Positions 8,879 to 18,054 are shown, counted from the first letter of the stretch. The stretch: DNA of 64,000 nt from CAYUWG01 sp964448285 (GCA_964448285.1 CAYUWG010000005.1:1-64000); one strand, 5' to 3'. Numbers and translations are program-made. The notes: generated from the letters alone by a model not told the origin.

Positions 8879-10387
8879 TCAACCTTGCGTTGCGGGATCG
8901 ATGTCCTCGAGATGCCGGACAAGTTTCGGCGCTTTCTCCCGCATCATTTTCCGCACGACGGAGTGCATCCACAAGTGCGAGACGAGTGTTATGACGAAAA
9001 AGAACATCCACGCAGTCGTCCAGATGCCCGTTCCTTTCAACAGATACCCGAAAATGATCGGGCAGAAGAATCCGCCTAATCCACCGAGTACTCCCACGAT
9101 GCCGCCGACGACACCGACTTCGTTGGGATAATAATCGGGAATGAACTTGTACACGCCAGCCTTCCCGATACCCATCATGATTCCGACAATGAATACGAGC
9201 GCGGTGAAGATCCACACGTTTGCCTGGAAGTAAATGTGCGTCGTCCCTTTTGCGAGAAGCTGTCGCTTCACAACGTTGTCGCCGGGTTCAACTACCGGCT
9301 CTTGCCAGAAAGTAAATGTCGGGAGAACGAGCACTTCCTCGTCCGAATGTGATGCGAGCTGCACAGGCTTCTGAAGCACCGGATACGTGTTGGCACCTAC
9401 TCTGATTTCCTTATCTGAAACTGCGGTAACGACACCGCCCTTGTCTGCCAGCACACTCTGCCCGGGCGACTGGATATCCATTCTCGGAACACAAAGCAGA
9501 ACGTAGCACACCATCGTACTGCCGAAAACCCAGTACATCACAGCACGGCCTCCGTACTTATCGGAAAGCCATCCGCCGAGCGCGCGAATAACACCTGAGG
9601 GAAAGCTGAAGATCGCTGCCATCAATCCCGCCATGGCTATGGACATGGAGTAAGCGCTGACGTAATACGGTATGAGCCATTGCGCCAGCGCGACAAAGCC
9701 TCCGAACACAACGAAGTAATACAGACCGAAACGCCAGACGCGGATATACTTCAACGGCGCAAGTCTCTGGACAAGCGTGAGGTTCTGTCCCGTCACAGGC
9801 TTTTTGTTCTCTGTGAATAACAGGAATATCACTGCCATGAGAATCAAGGCTGCACCATAGTATTGCGGAAGTTGTCTCCAACCCTCCAAGTACTCGCCGC
9901 CGTTTGTGAGGGACTTGAGGATCATGGGCGCGAAGATGCTCGTCAAAGCAGCGCCCGCATTGCCTGCACCGAAAATTCCGAGCGCCGTGCCCTGTCGTTC
10001 CTTTTTAAACCATACCGAGGTAAATGCGATGCCGACCGCAAACGATGCGCCGCTCAATCCAAAAAGAAGACTGCCGACAAGGAATTCCGAGTAGGAATTC
10101 GCCGAACCGATATAGAACATCGGAAGAGCAGAGAGCAGCATGAGAATTCCATAGACATACTTTCCACCGTACTTATCGGTAAGCACGCCAACCGGAAGCC
10201 GCATAATCGAACCCATCAGGACAGGAATTCCGATCAACCAACCGATTTGCGCTTTATCCCAATTGAATACTCCTCTTTCAACGAGATACGTTACCAACAC
10301 TCCGTTCATCGTCCAGCAGGCAAAACATACCGTGAACGCAACAGTGTTCAGGATGAGGATGCGAAGGGATTTCGAACTTTCAGTCAT
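8879..10387 (-). CDS. narK1: Nitrate transporter, NarK1/NasA type (MFS, NNP family), with extra loop domain
   Basis: Major facilitator of the nitrate-nitrite porter family, 502 residues, of the NarK1/NasA branch associated with proton-coupled nitrate uptake. The first nitrate signature is GLSGASFAVGIAFTSVWF near residue 115, and the second is MGIGKAGVYKFIPDYYP near residue 420. Between two membrane helices, residues about 310-390 form a polar, beta-rich insertion (GGVVTAVSDKEIRVGANTYPVL and beyond) that lengthens the protein relative to a typical member of about 420 residues. The gene lies 36 bases after narI and 32 before narK2. The partition of roles between NarK1 and NarK2 is family knowledge and not directly shown. 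Confidence 0.87.
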   Translation of the reverse strand: MTESSKSLRILILNTVAFTVCFACWTMNGVLVTYLVERGVFNWDKAQIGWLIGIPVLMGSIMRLPVGVLTDKYGGKYVYGILMLLSALPMFYIGSANSYSEFLVGSLLFGLSGASFAVGIAFTSVWFKKERQGTALGIFGAGNAGAALTSIFAPMILKSLTNGGEYLEGWRQLPQYYGAALILMAVIFLLFTENKKPVTGQNLTLVQRLAPLKYIRVWRFGLYYFVVFGGFVALAQWLIPYYVSAYSMSIAMAGLMAAIFSFPSGVIRALGGWLSDKYGGRAVMYWVFGSTMVCYVLLCVPRMDIQSPGQSVLADKGGVVTAVSDKEIRVGANTYPVLQKPVQLASHSDEEVLVLPTFTFWQEPVVEPGDNVVKRQLLAKGTTHIYFQANVWIFTALVFIVGIMMGIGKAGVYKFIPDYYPNEVGVVGGIVGVLGGLGGFFCPIIFGYLLKGTGIWTTAWMFFFVITLVSHLWMHSVVRKMMREKAPKLVRHLEDIDPATQG

Positions 10388-10423
10388 GCTCTATCAGCGA
10401 TTGGTGTGTGGGAATTTGATGAG

Positions 10424-11116
10424 CTATCGAGACTGCAGGAGTCGTTTGATTCCATACCAGCGAACCACCTGCGGGCGCCGGAAGAGATAGTGATTCGGCA
10501 CCACGAGCACGTGCACGAGTCGCGTGAACGGGAACCACAGAATCAGTACGTATGCCGCGACGATGTGCAGCTTCACCATGAACGGCATCGGCGAGATATA
10601 CGTCACGTCGGGGCTGAAGAAGAGAAGCGAATAGAGGTACGGGGTTGCCGTCGATGCGAACCACGACGAACCCCAGCCATGGAAGATCGCGATGTAGATT
10701 CCTGAGAAGACCTGAACGAGAAGGATGACGTAAAGCACCCAGTCCGTAACGCTCGTTACGATCCGCACCTTCGACTCCGTATAGCGGCGCACTAAGATGC
10801 TGATCAAACCGACGAACGTGAGAATGCCGAACACGAGCGCGGATATCTCAAGAATGTACAGCCGCAGCGGGACGCTATTCCACGCAAGCACCGTGCGCGG
10901 AATGAGTAACCCGACAACGTGCCCCGTGAGGATCACGATAATCCCGTAATGGAACGGCACGAGTCCCCAGAAGTGATGCTTGTTCTCCAGGAACTGCGAG
11001 GAGAGACTCGAATACGAAAACGTCTGCTTGAAATACCGGAGTATCGTCATCAGAAAGAAGACGAAGAACGCGAGGTAGGGCAGAACGGCGAAGAGCAAAA
11101 GGTCTAATGTGTTCAT
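10424..11116 (-). CDS. narI: Respiratory nitrate reductase gamma subunit NarI (cytochrome b)
   Basis: Membrane diheme cytochrome b that oxidises quinol and passes electrons through NarH to NarG. The 230-residue protein has five hydrophobic helices. The four histidines expected to ligate the two b hemes are present: His56 (FHYG) and His66 (TGHVVG) in the second helix, and His184 (KLHIV) and His202 (RLVHVL) near the C-terminus; the first two have the same residue numbers as in E. coli NarI. Its ATG overlaps the narJ stop (ATGA), so it is translationally coupled to the chaperone. The order narG-H-J-I is complete, so the reductase should be functional. Confidence 0.95.
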   Translation of the reverse strand: MNTLDLLLFAVLPYLAFFVFFLMTILRYFKQTFSYSSLSSQFLENKHHFWGLVPFHYGIIVILTGHVVGLLIPRTVLAWNSVPLRLYILEISALVFGILTFVGLISILVRRYTESKVRIVTSVTDWVLYVILLVQVFSGIYIAIFHGWGSSWFASTATPYLYSLLFFSPDVTYISPMPFMVKLHIVAAYVLILWFPFTRLVHVLVVPNHYLFRRPQVVRWYGIKRLLQSR

Positions 11117-11661
11117 GAGGCAACTCCAGTCTTGTGACTGTGATGGGCGTTGAGGATGATGTTAACTGCGTTGAGGACGTGAACGAAGGCGTTGTCCTTC
11201 CCTTCGAAGCTCGCAAGCATTTTTCCGACTGCGGGAAGGATGGACTTCGCCGTGAACGTGTCGGCGTCGTCTTTCTCCATGCGGGCGACGAGCATGAGCA
11301 CATGCGTGAGGTGATCCGGTAATTCGGTCGATTCCTGAATGGCGTGGCGCGCGAGTAACTCGCGAACGCGGACGAGCAGCGCACCCCGGTCGTAACTCTC
11401 CCCGAACAGGTGCCAGCCGATCTCAAGGCAGCACTCCGGGTTGATGTCGAACGTGCGCGTGTACATCTCTTCGAGTTCGGACGTATTCAACGGCGTCACT
11501 GCGGTCACGAACTGCTCCAACTCGCGGACGGCATCTCCCGTATCGGGTGTGCGCATCTCGCGCAATTCCGTGATCGCTTCCGAAAGGAGGCTCTTGTACC
11601 TGCCGTCGGGATAACGGAGAAGGCCTGCGACGCAATCGAGGAGATGTACGTAACGCGACAC
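11113..11661 (-). CDS. narJ: Nitrate reductase assembly chaperone NarJ
   Basis: System-specific chaperone (TorD/NarJ family) that holds apo-NarGH in the cytoplasm until the molybdenum cofactor and the proximal Fe-S cluster are inserted, before docking on NarI. The 182-residue all-helical sequence begins LLDCVAGLLRYPDGRY, the usual NarJ opening, and contains the family segment YTRTFDINPECCLEIGWHLFGE near residue 70. Translation starts at a GTG whose G is shared with the narH TAG stop (TAGTG), and the end overlaps narI by four bases, so the gene is tightly coupled on both sides. It is not part of the mature enzyme. Confidence 0.94.
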   Translation of the reverse strand: MSRYVHLLDCVAGLLRYPDGRYKSLLSEAITELREMRTPDTGDAVRELEQFVTAVTPLNTSELEEMYTRTFDINPECCLEIGWHLFGESYDRGALLVRVRELLARHAIQESTELPDHLTHVLMLVARMEKDDADTFTAKSILPAVGKMLASFEGKDNAFVHVLNAVNIILNAHHSHKTGVAS

Positions 11662-13151
11662 TACGCTCCCCTCTTTGGCGGTGAGATGAATCCGAAGCCG
11701 ACCTGCGTGCGGTGTGCGTGTACGTCTTCCATCATCTCGATTGCTTGCTCGCGATGCATCGGCGGAATCACGAAGCGGTCGTCGAACGTGCAGAGCGACG
11801 TCAGCTTGTAAATCGCTTCCGCTTCCTCGACCGTGCTGTCGGCGGCGTGCAGCATGTTCTCCGCGTACTCCTTCGTCACGTCGCCGACGGTCAATGCACG
11901 GCGGTATGTGCGAACGGCTTTCTGTTTCTTCAATGCGTATTTGACCTTGCCGTCATGACCGGCGCCGAAGAGACTTCCGAGGAACTGCATCGGCACGCGC
12001 GATTGCTCGATGTCGTGGAAGAAATCATCCGAGACACTTTGCACCGCTCCGTTGTTACGATCCGCCATGACGGGCGACATCGGCGGCACGTAGAAGAGCA
12101 TCGGCAGGGTGCGGAACTCGATGTGCGGCGGCAGAGCGATCTTCCACTCCTTGACGAATTTATAGACGGGCGATTTCTGTGCGTACTCGATCACCGCATC
12201 ACTGATGTCGTTGCGCCGCGCGGCTTCGATCACGTCCTTGTCGAACGGATTGAGGATCATGTTGCGCTGCGCATCGACGAGACCTTCCGCCGGCGTGTTG
12301 GCGACTTCTTCGATCTTATCCGCGTCGTACAGAAGCACGCCGAGATAGCGAATGCGTCCGACGCACGAATGGAAGCACGCGGGCGCCTGTTGCGTCTCGA
12401 GGCGCGGGAAGCAGAGGATGCATTTCTCCGACTTGCCGGTGAACCAGTTGTAGAACGTCTTCTTGTACGGACAAGCCGCAACGCACGAGCGCCATGCACG
12501 GCATCGATTCTGGTCGATCAGGACGATGCCGTCTTCGCCGCGTTTGTAGAGCGCACCCGACGGGCACGACGCGACGCACGAAGGATTGAGGCAATGATTG
12601 CAGATGCGTGGAAAGTAGAAGAACACGAGCCGCTCGATGGCGAAGAGTTGTTGCTTCTGCTCCTCGGTGAGCGCCGCGAGATTCGGGTCGTTCTCCGCAT
12701 AGACGGGCGAGCCGCCGAGATCGTCGTCCCAGTTCGGGCCGGATTCGATGTCGATATACTCTCCGGTGACCATCGAGATCGGACGTGCGGTCGGTTGGTC
12801 GGGGCCTTCGGGCGCATTGAACAGGTCTTCGTACTTGTACGTCCACGGTTCATAGTAATCGTCCATCGTCGGCATGGAGGGATTGTGGAAGATGTTCGGA
12901 ACGATGCGCGCCTTACCCGTGGATTTCAGACGCAGCTTGCCGTCCTCTTTCTCCCAACCCCCGCGGAATTTTTCCTGGTCCTCCCACTTCGCGGGGTAGC
13001 CGGTGCCGGGTTTCGTTTCGACGTTGTTCCACCACATGTACTCGGCGCCTTTACGGTCCGTCCAGATGTTCTTGCAGGCAAGACTGCACGTGTGACACCC
13101 GATGCATTTGTCTAAGTGGAAGACCATGGATACTTGTGAGCGGACGTTCAT
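11661..13151 (-). CDS. narH: Respiratory nitrate reductase beta subunit NarH (Fe-S)
   Basis: Electron-transfer subunit carrying three [4Fe-4S] and one [3Fe-4S] cluster between NarI and NarG, on the cytoplasmic face. The 496-residue protein opens with VFHLDKCIGCHTCSLACKN (first cluster motif) and has CNHCLNPSCVASCPSGALYKR, then CRAWRSCVAACPYKK, in which Trp replaces a Cys as expected for the 3Fe cluster of NarH, and finally CILCFPR and HSCVGRIRYLG. The ATG at 13151 has AAGGAG eight bases upstream, inside the small ORF that fills the narG-narH gap, and overlaps that ORF's stop. A 124-base copy of positions 11754-11877 recurs at 22606-22729. Confidence 0.96.
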   Translation of the reverse strand: MNVRSQVSMVFHLDKCIGCHTCSLACKNIWTDRKGAEYMWWNNVETKPGTGYPAKWEDQEKFRGGWEKEDGKLRLKSTGKARIVPNIFHNPSMPTMDDYYEPWTYKYEDLFNAPEGPDQPTARPISMVTGEYIDIESGPNWDDDLGGSPVYAENDPNLAALTEEQKQQLFAIERLVFFYFPRICNHCLNPSCVASCPSGALYKRGEDGIVLIDQNRCRAWRSCVAACPYKKTFYNWFTGKSEKCILCFPRLETQQAPACFHSCVGRIRYLGVLLYDADKIEEVANTPAEGLVDAQRNMILNPFDKDVIEAARRNDISDAVIEYAQKSPVYKFVKEWKIALPPHIEFRTLPMLFYVPPMSPVMADRNNGAVQSVSDDFFHDIEQSRVPMQFLGSLFGAGHDGKVKYALKKQKAVRTYRRALTVGDVTKEYAENMLHAADSTVEEAEAIYKLTSLCTFDDRFVIPPMHREQAIEMMEDVHAHRTQVGFGFISPPKRGA

Positions 13152-13279
13152 GAGTTCATCTCCTTCAAGTCGAGAGCTGTTGTTTTGAGATTGCTGTTGG
13201 AATTCATCCCCTGCGGGGAAGCTACGTGAAAAGTCATCGCACGCATAACGAGGGACGGCATGGCAAGTACGGAGTTCAT
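13148..13279 (-). CDS. Small ORF filling the narG-narH gap (43 residues, hypothetical)
   Basis: A 43-codon frame starts with ATG two bases after the narG stop codon and ends with TGA overlapping the narH start as ATGA, so it spans the whole intergenic gap. The predicted peptide (MNSVLAMPSLVMRAMTFHV...KEMNS) has a mildly hydrophobic, methionine-rich first half and a polar, serine/asparagine-rich second half; no motif or family is recognised. The position argues for translational coupling between narG and narH. However, a 130-base gap can stay open by chance in one frame, no strong ribosome site precedes the ATG, and the narH ribosome site lies inside it. It could be a coupling leader with no functional product. 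Confidence 0.35.
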   Translation of the reverse strand: MNSVLAMPSLVMRAMTFHVASPQGMNSNSNLKTTALDLKEMNS

Positions 13280-13281
13280 GA

Positions 13282-16200
13282 TCACCAGATCAGCTCCGGT
13301 AGTTTGCGCACGAGGACGTGCGTATCGCGGTTACATCCGGTCGGGCCCCAGTAGTTGAAATGGAACGTGAACTGGCCGTAACCGCCGACGAGTAGGTTCG
13401 GCTTCAAGCGTGTGCGCGTGAGGCTGTTGTGGCCGCCCGCGCGTTTGTTATGACGCAACGGGGACTTCGGTACCGAGTACGTGCGTTCCGGTGAGTGATA
13501 GATGATGCAGACGCCACGAGGAATCCGTGCGCTGACCGCAGCCCGTGTCACGACGACGCCGTGATCGTTGTGTACTTCGACCCAGTCGTTATCGACGATG
13601 CCGATGTCTTCTGCATCCTTGTCGTTGATCCAGAACGGCTCAACTCCACGCGAGAGCGTCGTCATGCGCTGGTTATCGCCATAGGTGGAGTGGATGTGCC
13701 ACTTGCCGTGCGGCGTCAGGTAGTTGAGCATCTTCGTCTTGCCGACTTCTTTCGAGAAGATGATGTCGGCATACTGCGTTGGCAGCGGTTTCGGTTTGTA
13801 CGTCGGAAGGTGTTCGCCAAACTGGATGTACCCGGGATGGTCAAGGTAAAAATGCTGACGACCGGTAAGTGTACGCCAGGGAACGAGGGTTTCGACGTTG
13901 TAGGTGAACGGAGAGTAGGCGCGACCGTCTTCCGTCAAACACGACCACATCGGGCTGTTGAGAAGGCGCATCGGTTTCGATTGGAGTTCTTTATACGTGA
14001 CGCGTGTGCCGCGATTCCTCTCCGCGAGATGCGTCAACGGAAGACCGACTTTCTCTTCCATGTTCTTGTACGAACGATAGGCGAGTTCGCCGTTCGTCAC
14101 CGATGCGAGGTAAAGGATTGCATCGGATACCTGAGCACCGTCCGCAAGGGCCGGGTACGTCTTTCCGTCGAACGTCGTCGTCGGATGCGTGATGAGCATT
14201 GCATCGTAGAAATCGTCGATGGCGTACTTCGTCCCGTGCGCTCCGATTCCATTTTCGCGGACGAGAGGTCCGAGCGAAATGTACTGGTTGTAGAGATTCT
14301 TGTAATCGCGCGAAACGACTTTCATACCGGGCATGGTCTTACCGGGAATCGCTTCGATTTCGCCCGTGAGCCAATCCTTTATGTGTGTCTGAGCGATTTC
14401 AGCCGCGGTGTCGTGTGCAAGCGGCGTTGCAACGAGTTCCTTCACCGGTCCGGGGAAGTGCTTCTCAGCAAGCTCGGAGAATTTCTTCGCGATGGCTTTG
14501 AAGATGTCCCAGTCGCTCTTCGATTCCCAGCACGGCGGTACAGCCGCCGAAAGCGGATGGATGAAGCTGTGCAGGTCCGTCGAATTGAGGTCGGCTTTTT
14601 CGTACCACGTTGCAGCAGGCAAAACGATGTCGGAATAGAGCGCCGACGTGTCCATGCGGAAGTTGAGATCGACAACGAGATCCATCTTGCCGTGCGGGAC
14701 TTTATCGTGCCACACGACTTCCTTGACGGAGTCTTTCGCCAACTCTTGTGCAATCGCATTATCGTGGGTACCGAGATAATGGCGCAGAAAGTACTCATGT
14801 CCCTTGCTGCTGGACATGAGCGCGTTGCCTCTCCAGATGTACCAGACGCGCGGCCAGTTTTCCGGTGCGTCCGGATCTTCGACGGAGAATTTCAGCTTGC
14901 GGTCTTTCAACTTTGCGACGACGTAGTCGATGACTTCTTTTTCCGTCGTACAGCCGTTCGCTTCAGCCTCAGCGACAAGGTCGATGGTATTCTGATCGAA
15001 TTGCGGGTAGAACGGCATCCAGCCATTCCGCACGGCGCGAATCTGAACATCGATCGTATGTCCCTGTGCGATGGAGCCTTTCGGCTGTTTCGGCGGGACG
15101 GTGTGATAATCGGTGAACGTCTTCTCATAGCGCCATTGGTCGGTGTTCACGTAATGCCAACTCGGTGCATTCTGCTGGCGCGAAGGTCCGTACCAATCTT
15201 TCGCAAAAGCGATCGCTCCCCAGCTTTCGCCCGGCGCAAGTTTCTCCTGGCCGACATAGTGCGCAAGCCCGCCGCCGTTCACACCGACGCATCCGCAAAG
15301 CATGAGCGCATTGATGCCGGCGCGGTACATCAGGTTTGCATGATACCAGTGGTTGATACCCGCTCCGATGATGATCGTGCATTTGCCGTTTGTATGCTCA
15401 GCCGTGCTTCCCCACTCGCGCGCGAATTGCAACAAGTCCTTGCGTCCCATACCCGTGTACTTCTCGGCCCATGCAGGAGTGTACGGCACGGAATCGTCAT
15501 CGTAATCTTTCGGGTAGTCACCTTTCAGGCCGCGTGAAATACCGTATTGCGCAATGAGAAGATCGTAAATCGTTGCAACGGTGATCTCTTTTCCATCGGC
15601 GCCTTGAATCGTCCGGACGGGGACGTGGCGAACAAGGCTTCGACCATCGCCGAAGTCATCGAAGCGGACTGGGACGGACGGATTTCCTTCGAGGAAAGTC
15701 AGCGTCGGATCGATGTCGCTTCCATCAATGCCGTCTTTCAGGAGAAGATTCCATTTTCCTTTTTCCGTGCCCCACCGGAAGCCCGAACTTCCCATTGGCA
15801 TTTTGGGCTGGCCGGTTGCCCCATCCCACATGAGGAATTTCCAGTCGCCGTTTTCGATATCCTTGTATTTCGCGAGACGGTTTGCGCGAAGCATCTGGCC
15901 GGATTCATAGCTTTCTCCGTCCTTCGTCAGTTCGACGAGCAGCGGTGAGTCCGTATAACGCTTGACATAGTTTATGAAGTATGGAACCTGACGGTCGATA
16001 TGAAATTCTTTGAGCAGTACGTGATTCACTGCCATCCACCAGGCGCCGTCCTGACCGGCATTGATCGAAACCCAATGATCGGCGTATTTGGCAACCTGGT
16101 TGAAGTCCGGCGAAAAGACGTACATCTTCGTTCCGTTGTGACGCGATTCTGCCGCGAAGTGGCAATCAGGCGTGCGCGTCATGTTGAGGTTCGAACCCAT

Positions 16201-16923
16201 GACGGCGAGGAGTTTAGCGTTATACCAATCGGCAGATTCCTGCACGTCTGTCTGCTCGCCCCAAGCTTCAGGAGACGCAGAAGGGAGATCGCAATACCAG
16301 TCGTAGAACGAGAGCGCAAGGCCGCCCATGAGTTGAAGCATGCGAGCACCTGACGCATAACTGACCATGGACATTGCAGGGATCGGAGAGAAACCGGCGA
16401 TGCGATCCGGGCCGTGCTGCTTGATCGTATGAATGTTCGCCGCAGCCATGATCTCAAGTACTTCGTCCCACGTCGTGCGACGGAAGCCGCCCTTTCCGCG
16501 CGCCTTCTGCCAGCGCGCGCGCGCTTCCGGATTGCTCGTGAGCGCTTTCCATGCATCGACGGGATCTTCGTGTTCCGCGCGCGCCTGCCGCCAGAGATCG
16601 AGCAACGCACCGCGCCCGTACGGGTACTTCACGCGAATCGGGCTGTACAGATACCACGAATAGGATATGCCTCGCTGGCATCCCCGCGGTTCGTATGGCG
16701 GAAGAGATTTTTCCAGCGACGGATAGTCGAGGCCCTGCATTTCCCACGTCACGATGCCGTTCTTCACGTGAATCATCCACGTGCAGGAGCCGGTGCAATT
16801 CACGCCGTGCGTCGAGCGAACGATCTTATCGTGCTGCCACCGATTGCGGTAGAACTCCTCCCACGCGCGGTCCTTGGCATTGACCTCATCCTTGATCCAT
16901 TTGATATTTCCGTTGTCACTCAT
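13282..16923 (-). CDS. narG: Respiratory nitrate reductase alpha subunit NarG (Mo-bisMGD)
   Basis: Catalytic subunit of membrane-bound nitrate reductase, reducing nitrate to nitrite at a molybdenum bis-MGD centre. The 1213 residues match the usual length. The N-terminal FS0 cluster motif is complete: His39 in STHGVNC, Cys43, Cys47 and Cys82 (PRGCQRG), the histidine ligand being characteristic of Nar. The CDLPSASPEAWGEQTDV segment near residue 215 contains the aspartate that ligates molybdenum in this family. The N-terminus (WQHDKIVRSTHG) is the cytoplasm-facing Nar type and has no working twin-arginine signal. The C-terminal cofactor domain with GGHNSLTRTRLKP is intact. narC lies 38 bases upstream. 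The gene looks fully functional. Confidence 0.97.
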   Translation of the reverse strand: MSDNGNIKWIKDEVNAKDRAWEEFYRNRWQHDKIVRSTHGVNCTGSCTWMIHVKNGIVTWEMQGLDYPSLEKSLPPYEPRGCQRGISYSWYLYSPIRVKYPYGRGALLDLWRQARAEHEDPVDAWKALTSNPEARARWQKARGKGGFRRTTWDEVLEIMAAANIHTIKQHGPDRIAGFSPIPAMSMVSYASGARMLQLMGGLALSFYDWYCDLPSASPEAWGEQTDVQESADWYNAKLLAVMGSNLNMTRTPDCHFAAESRHNGTKMYVFSPDFNQVAKYADHWVSINAGQDGAWWMAVNHVLLKEFHIDRQVPYFINYVKRYTDSPLLVELTKDGESYESGQMLRANRLAKYKDIENGDWKFLMWDGATGQPKMPMGSSGFRWGTEKGKWNLLLKDGIDGSDIDPTLTFLEGNPSVPVRFDDFGDGRSLVRHVPVRTIQGADGKEITVATIYDLLIAQYGISRGLKGDYPKDYDDDSVPYTPAWAEKYTGMGRKDLLQFAREWGSTAEHTNGKCTIIIGAGINHWYHANLMYRAGINALMLCGCVGVNGGGLAHYVGQEKLAPGESWGAIAFAKDWYGPSRQQNAPSWHYVNTDQWRYEKTFTDYHTVPPKQPKGSIAQGHTIDVQIRAVRNGWMPFYPQFDQNTIDLVAEAEANGCTTEKEVIDYVVAKLKDRKLKFSVEDPDAPENWPRVWYIWRGNALMSSSKGHEYFLRHYLGTHDNAIAQELAKDSVKEVVWHDKVPHGKMDLVVDLNFRMDTSALYSDIVLPAATWYEKADLNSTDLHSFIHPLSAAVPPCWESKSDWDIFKAIAKKFSELAEKHFPGPVKELVATPLAHDTAAEIAQTHIKDWLTGEIEAIPGKTMPGMKVVSRDYKNLYNQYISLGPLVRENGIGAHGTKYAIDDFYDAMLITHPTTTFDGKTYPALADGAQVSDAILYLASVTNGELAYRSYKNMEEKVGLPLTHLAERNRGTRVTYKELQSKPMRLLNSPMWSCLTEDGRAYSPFTYNVETLVPWRTLTGRQHFYLDHPGYIQFGEHLPTYKPKPLPTQYADIIFSKEVGKTKMLNYLTPHGKWHIHSTYGDNQRMTTLSRGVEPFWINDKDAEDIGIVDNDWVEVHNDHGVVVTRAAVSARIPRGVCIIYHSPERTYSVPKSPLRHNKRAGGHNSLTRTRLKPNLLVGGYGQFTFHFNYWGPTGCNRDTHVLVRKLPELIW

Positions 16924-16961
16924 GAGCTGACCTGCTGTTGTTTGCTGAAGGAATTACTTGC

Positions 16962-17822
16962 TTATCGTCCCTGAATTCTGATTCGCTGTTCGTCCACCAT
17001 CGGGCGGCGAACTGCACGGAAGCGCTTTTTCCAGAACACGTCGAACAAGCCGAGCACGACGATGGCGCCTCCGAGTCCGATGATGATGAAGTTCAACCGC
17101 GCCGTCGAAGAATCGCGCGGGCTGCGCTGCATGACGCTCTGGAAGTACGCGACGAGCGGAAGGATCTCATCGGCTTCGAGGGGATGGTCCTTGTACGTTG
17201 CGCGCATCGTTGGAAGCTGGGGCGCGGAAAGCCACGCGGAAAGCGTTTTGCGTCCGCCGTAGCGTTCGAGCACCGCCGTCAGGTCCGGACCGAGCACGCC
17301 GCCGCCGAATGCGCCGATGTCATTTGTCGTGTGGCAGGAGATGCATGCCGGGCCGCCGTTGAGCAAGCGCTTCGTGCCCGTGAAGAGTGCGCGACCCGTT
17401 GCGACGTCCTGTTCCGTAAAGGGACGTTCGCTGATCTGAACGCCCTTGAACTGCGACTTCTCCAACTTCGACTCATCTTCGATCAGCGAGAGGAGAGCTT
17501 CTGCGCGTGCCTTGTTCATGCCGGGAATGTTCGGCATGACGGCGCCGCGAGCTTCCTCTTTCAGCTTGAGCGCGTAGGGGTCGCCGCCGGAGATGAAGGA
17601 GTTCGGATCCGTGATGAACGATGCGAGCCATGCGCGGTCTTTGCGCTTGGTCACGTCTTTCAAATCAGGACCGGTCAGACGCCCTCCGCCGATGGTGTGG
17701 CAACTCGAACAGTTCTGCCGAAAATCATCCGCAGGGACTTGCGCAGATGCACGCGGCACGAGAAGGATGAATGCGAGAATCGCGATTAGCGCGATACGAC
17801 TCAGGGTTGGGATATCATTCAT
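16962..17822 (-). CDS. narC: Diheme cytochrome c, NarC type, first gene of nar cluster
   Basis: Periplasmic diheme cytochrome c with an N-terminal signal (IALIAILAFILLVPRASAQ) and a C-terminal membrane anchor (FIIIGLGGAIVVLGLFDVFW) followed by a basic tail. The two CxxCH motifs are CSSCH near residue 41 and CISCH near residue 150, each in its own cytochrome fold with a downstream methionine (VMPNIPGM for the first). A diheme cytochrome directly ahead of narG is the arrangement of the Thermus narCGHJIK operon, where NarC helps assembly and electron transfer; the symbol is given on that synteny. Start set at 17822 (MNDIPTLSR), with AAAGAG eight bases upstream; an ATG six bases earlier is an alternative. 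The remaining 150 bases upstream in frame lack a signal-like sequence. Confidence 0.85.
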   Translation of the reverse strand: MNDIPTLSRIALIAILAFILLVPRASAQVPADDFRQNCSSCHTIGGGRLTGPDLKDVTKRKDRAWLASFITDPNSFISGGDPYALKLKEEARGAVMPNIPGMNKARAEALLSLIEDESKLEKSQFKGVQISERPFTEQDVATGRALFTGTKRLLNGGPACISCHTTNDIGAFGGGVLGPDLTAVLERYGGRKTLSAWLSAPQLPTMRATYKDHPLEADEILPLVAYFQSVMQRSPRDSSTARLNFIIIGLGGAIVVLGLFDVFWKKRFRAVRRPMVDEQRIRIQGR

Positions 17823-17919
17823 GGGCATGTCTCTTTGAATTAGGTAGGTAGGGCAAAAACCCACTTCGTGGAGGACAGAGATCATGCCATTGAAGCGCCT
17901 CAATCCTCAACGGCTCGTC

Positions 17920-17942
17920 AATCCTTTGCGATGCAAAGGATT
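17920..17942. promoter_or_regulatory. Perfect hairpin upstream of narC
   Basis: AATCCTTTGC and its exact reverse complement GCAAAGGATT are separated by three bases (GAT), about 100 bases before the narC start. No T-run follows on either strand, so it is not a standard terminator. It could be an operator or a leader hairpin of the nar transcript; the function is inferred from position only. Confidence 0.4.
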
Positions 17943-18054
17943 AGAGGAATGAGAAACACGCCTGCTGATCGGTTGCTCTCGCATGAATGCTAATCAGAGT
18001 TTACAAGCGCAGCGGAGTGGTGCTAACGGAGGTTTGCGGAGGGAGTTTGGGCAA

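Noticed and set aside
11712..13115. A 467-codon plus-strand frame antisense to narH
   Set aside because: It mirrors narH codons, has no ribosome site or domains, and the narH product is complete with all cluster motifs.
13195..13230. A terminator between narG and narH at the CCCCTGCGGGG sequence
   Set aside because: The stem is only four base pairs with no T-run, and the gap is spanned by coupled frames.
13495..15537. A 680-codon open frame on the plus strand inside narG
   Set aside because: It is the antisense of a highly conserved narG region; its translation has no family features and its openness follows from GC-rich codon use in narG.
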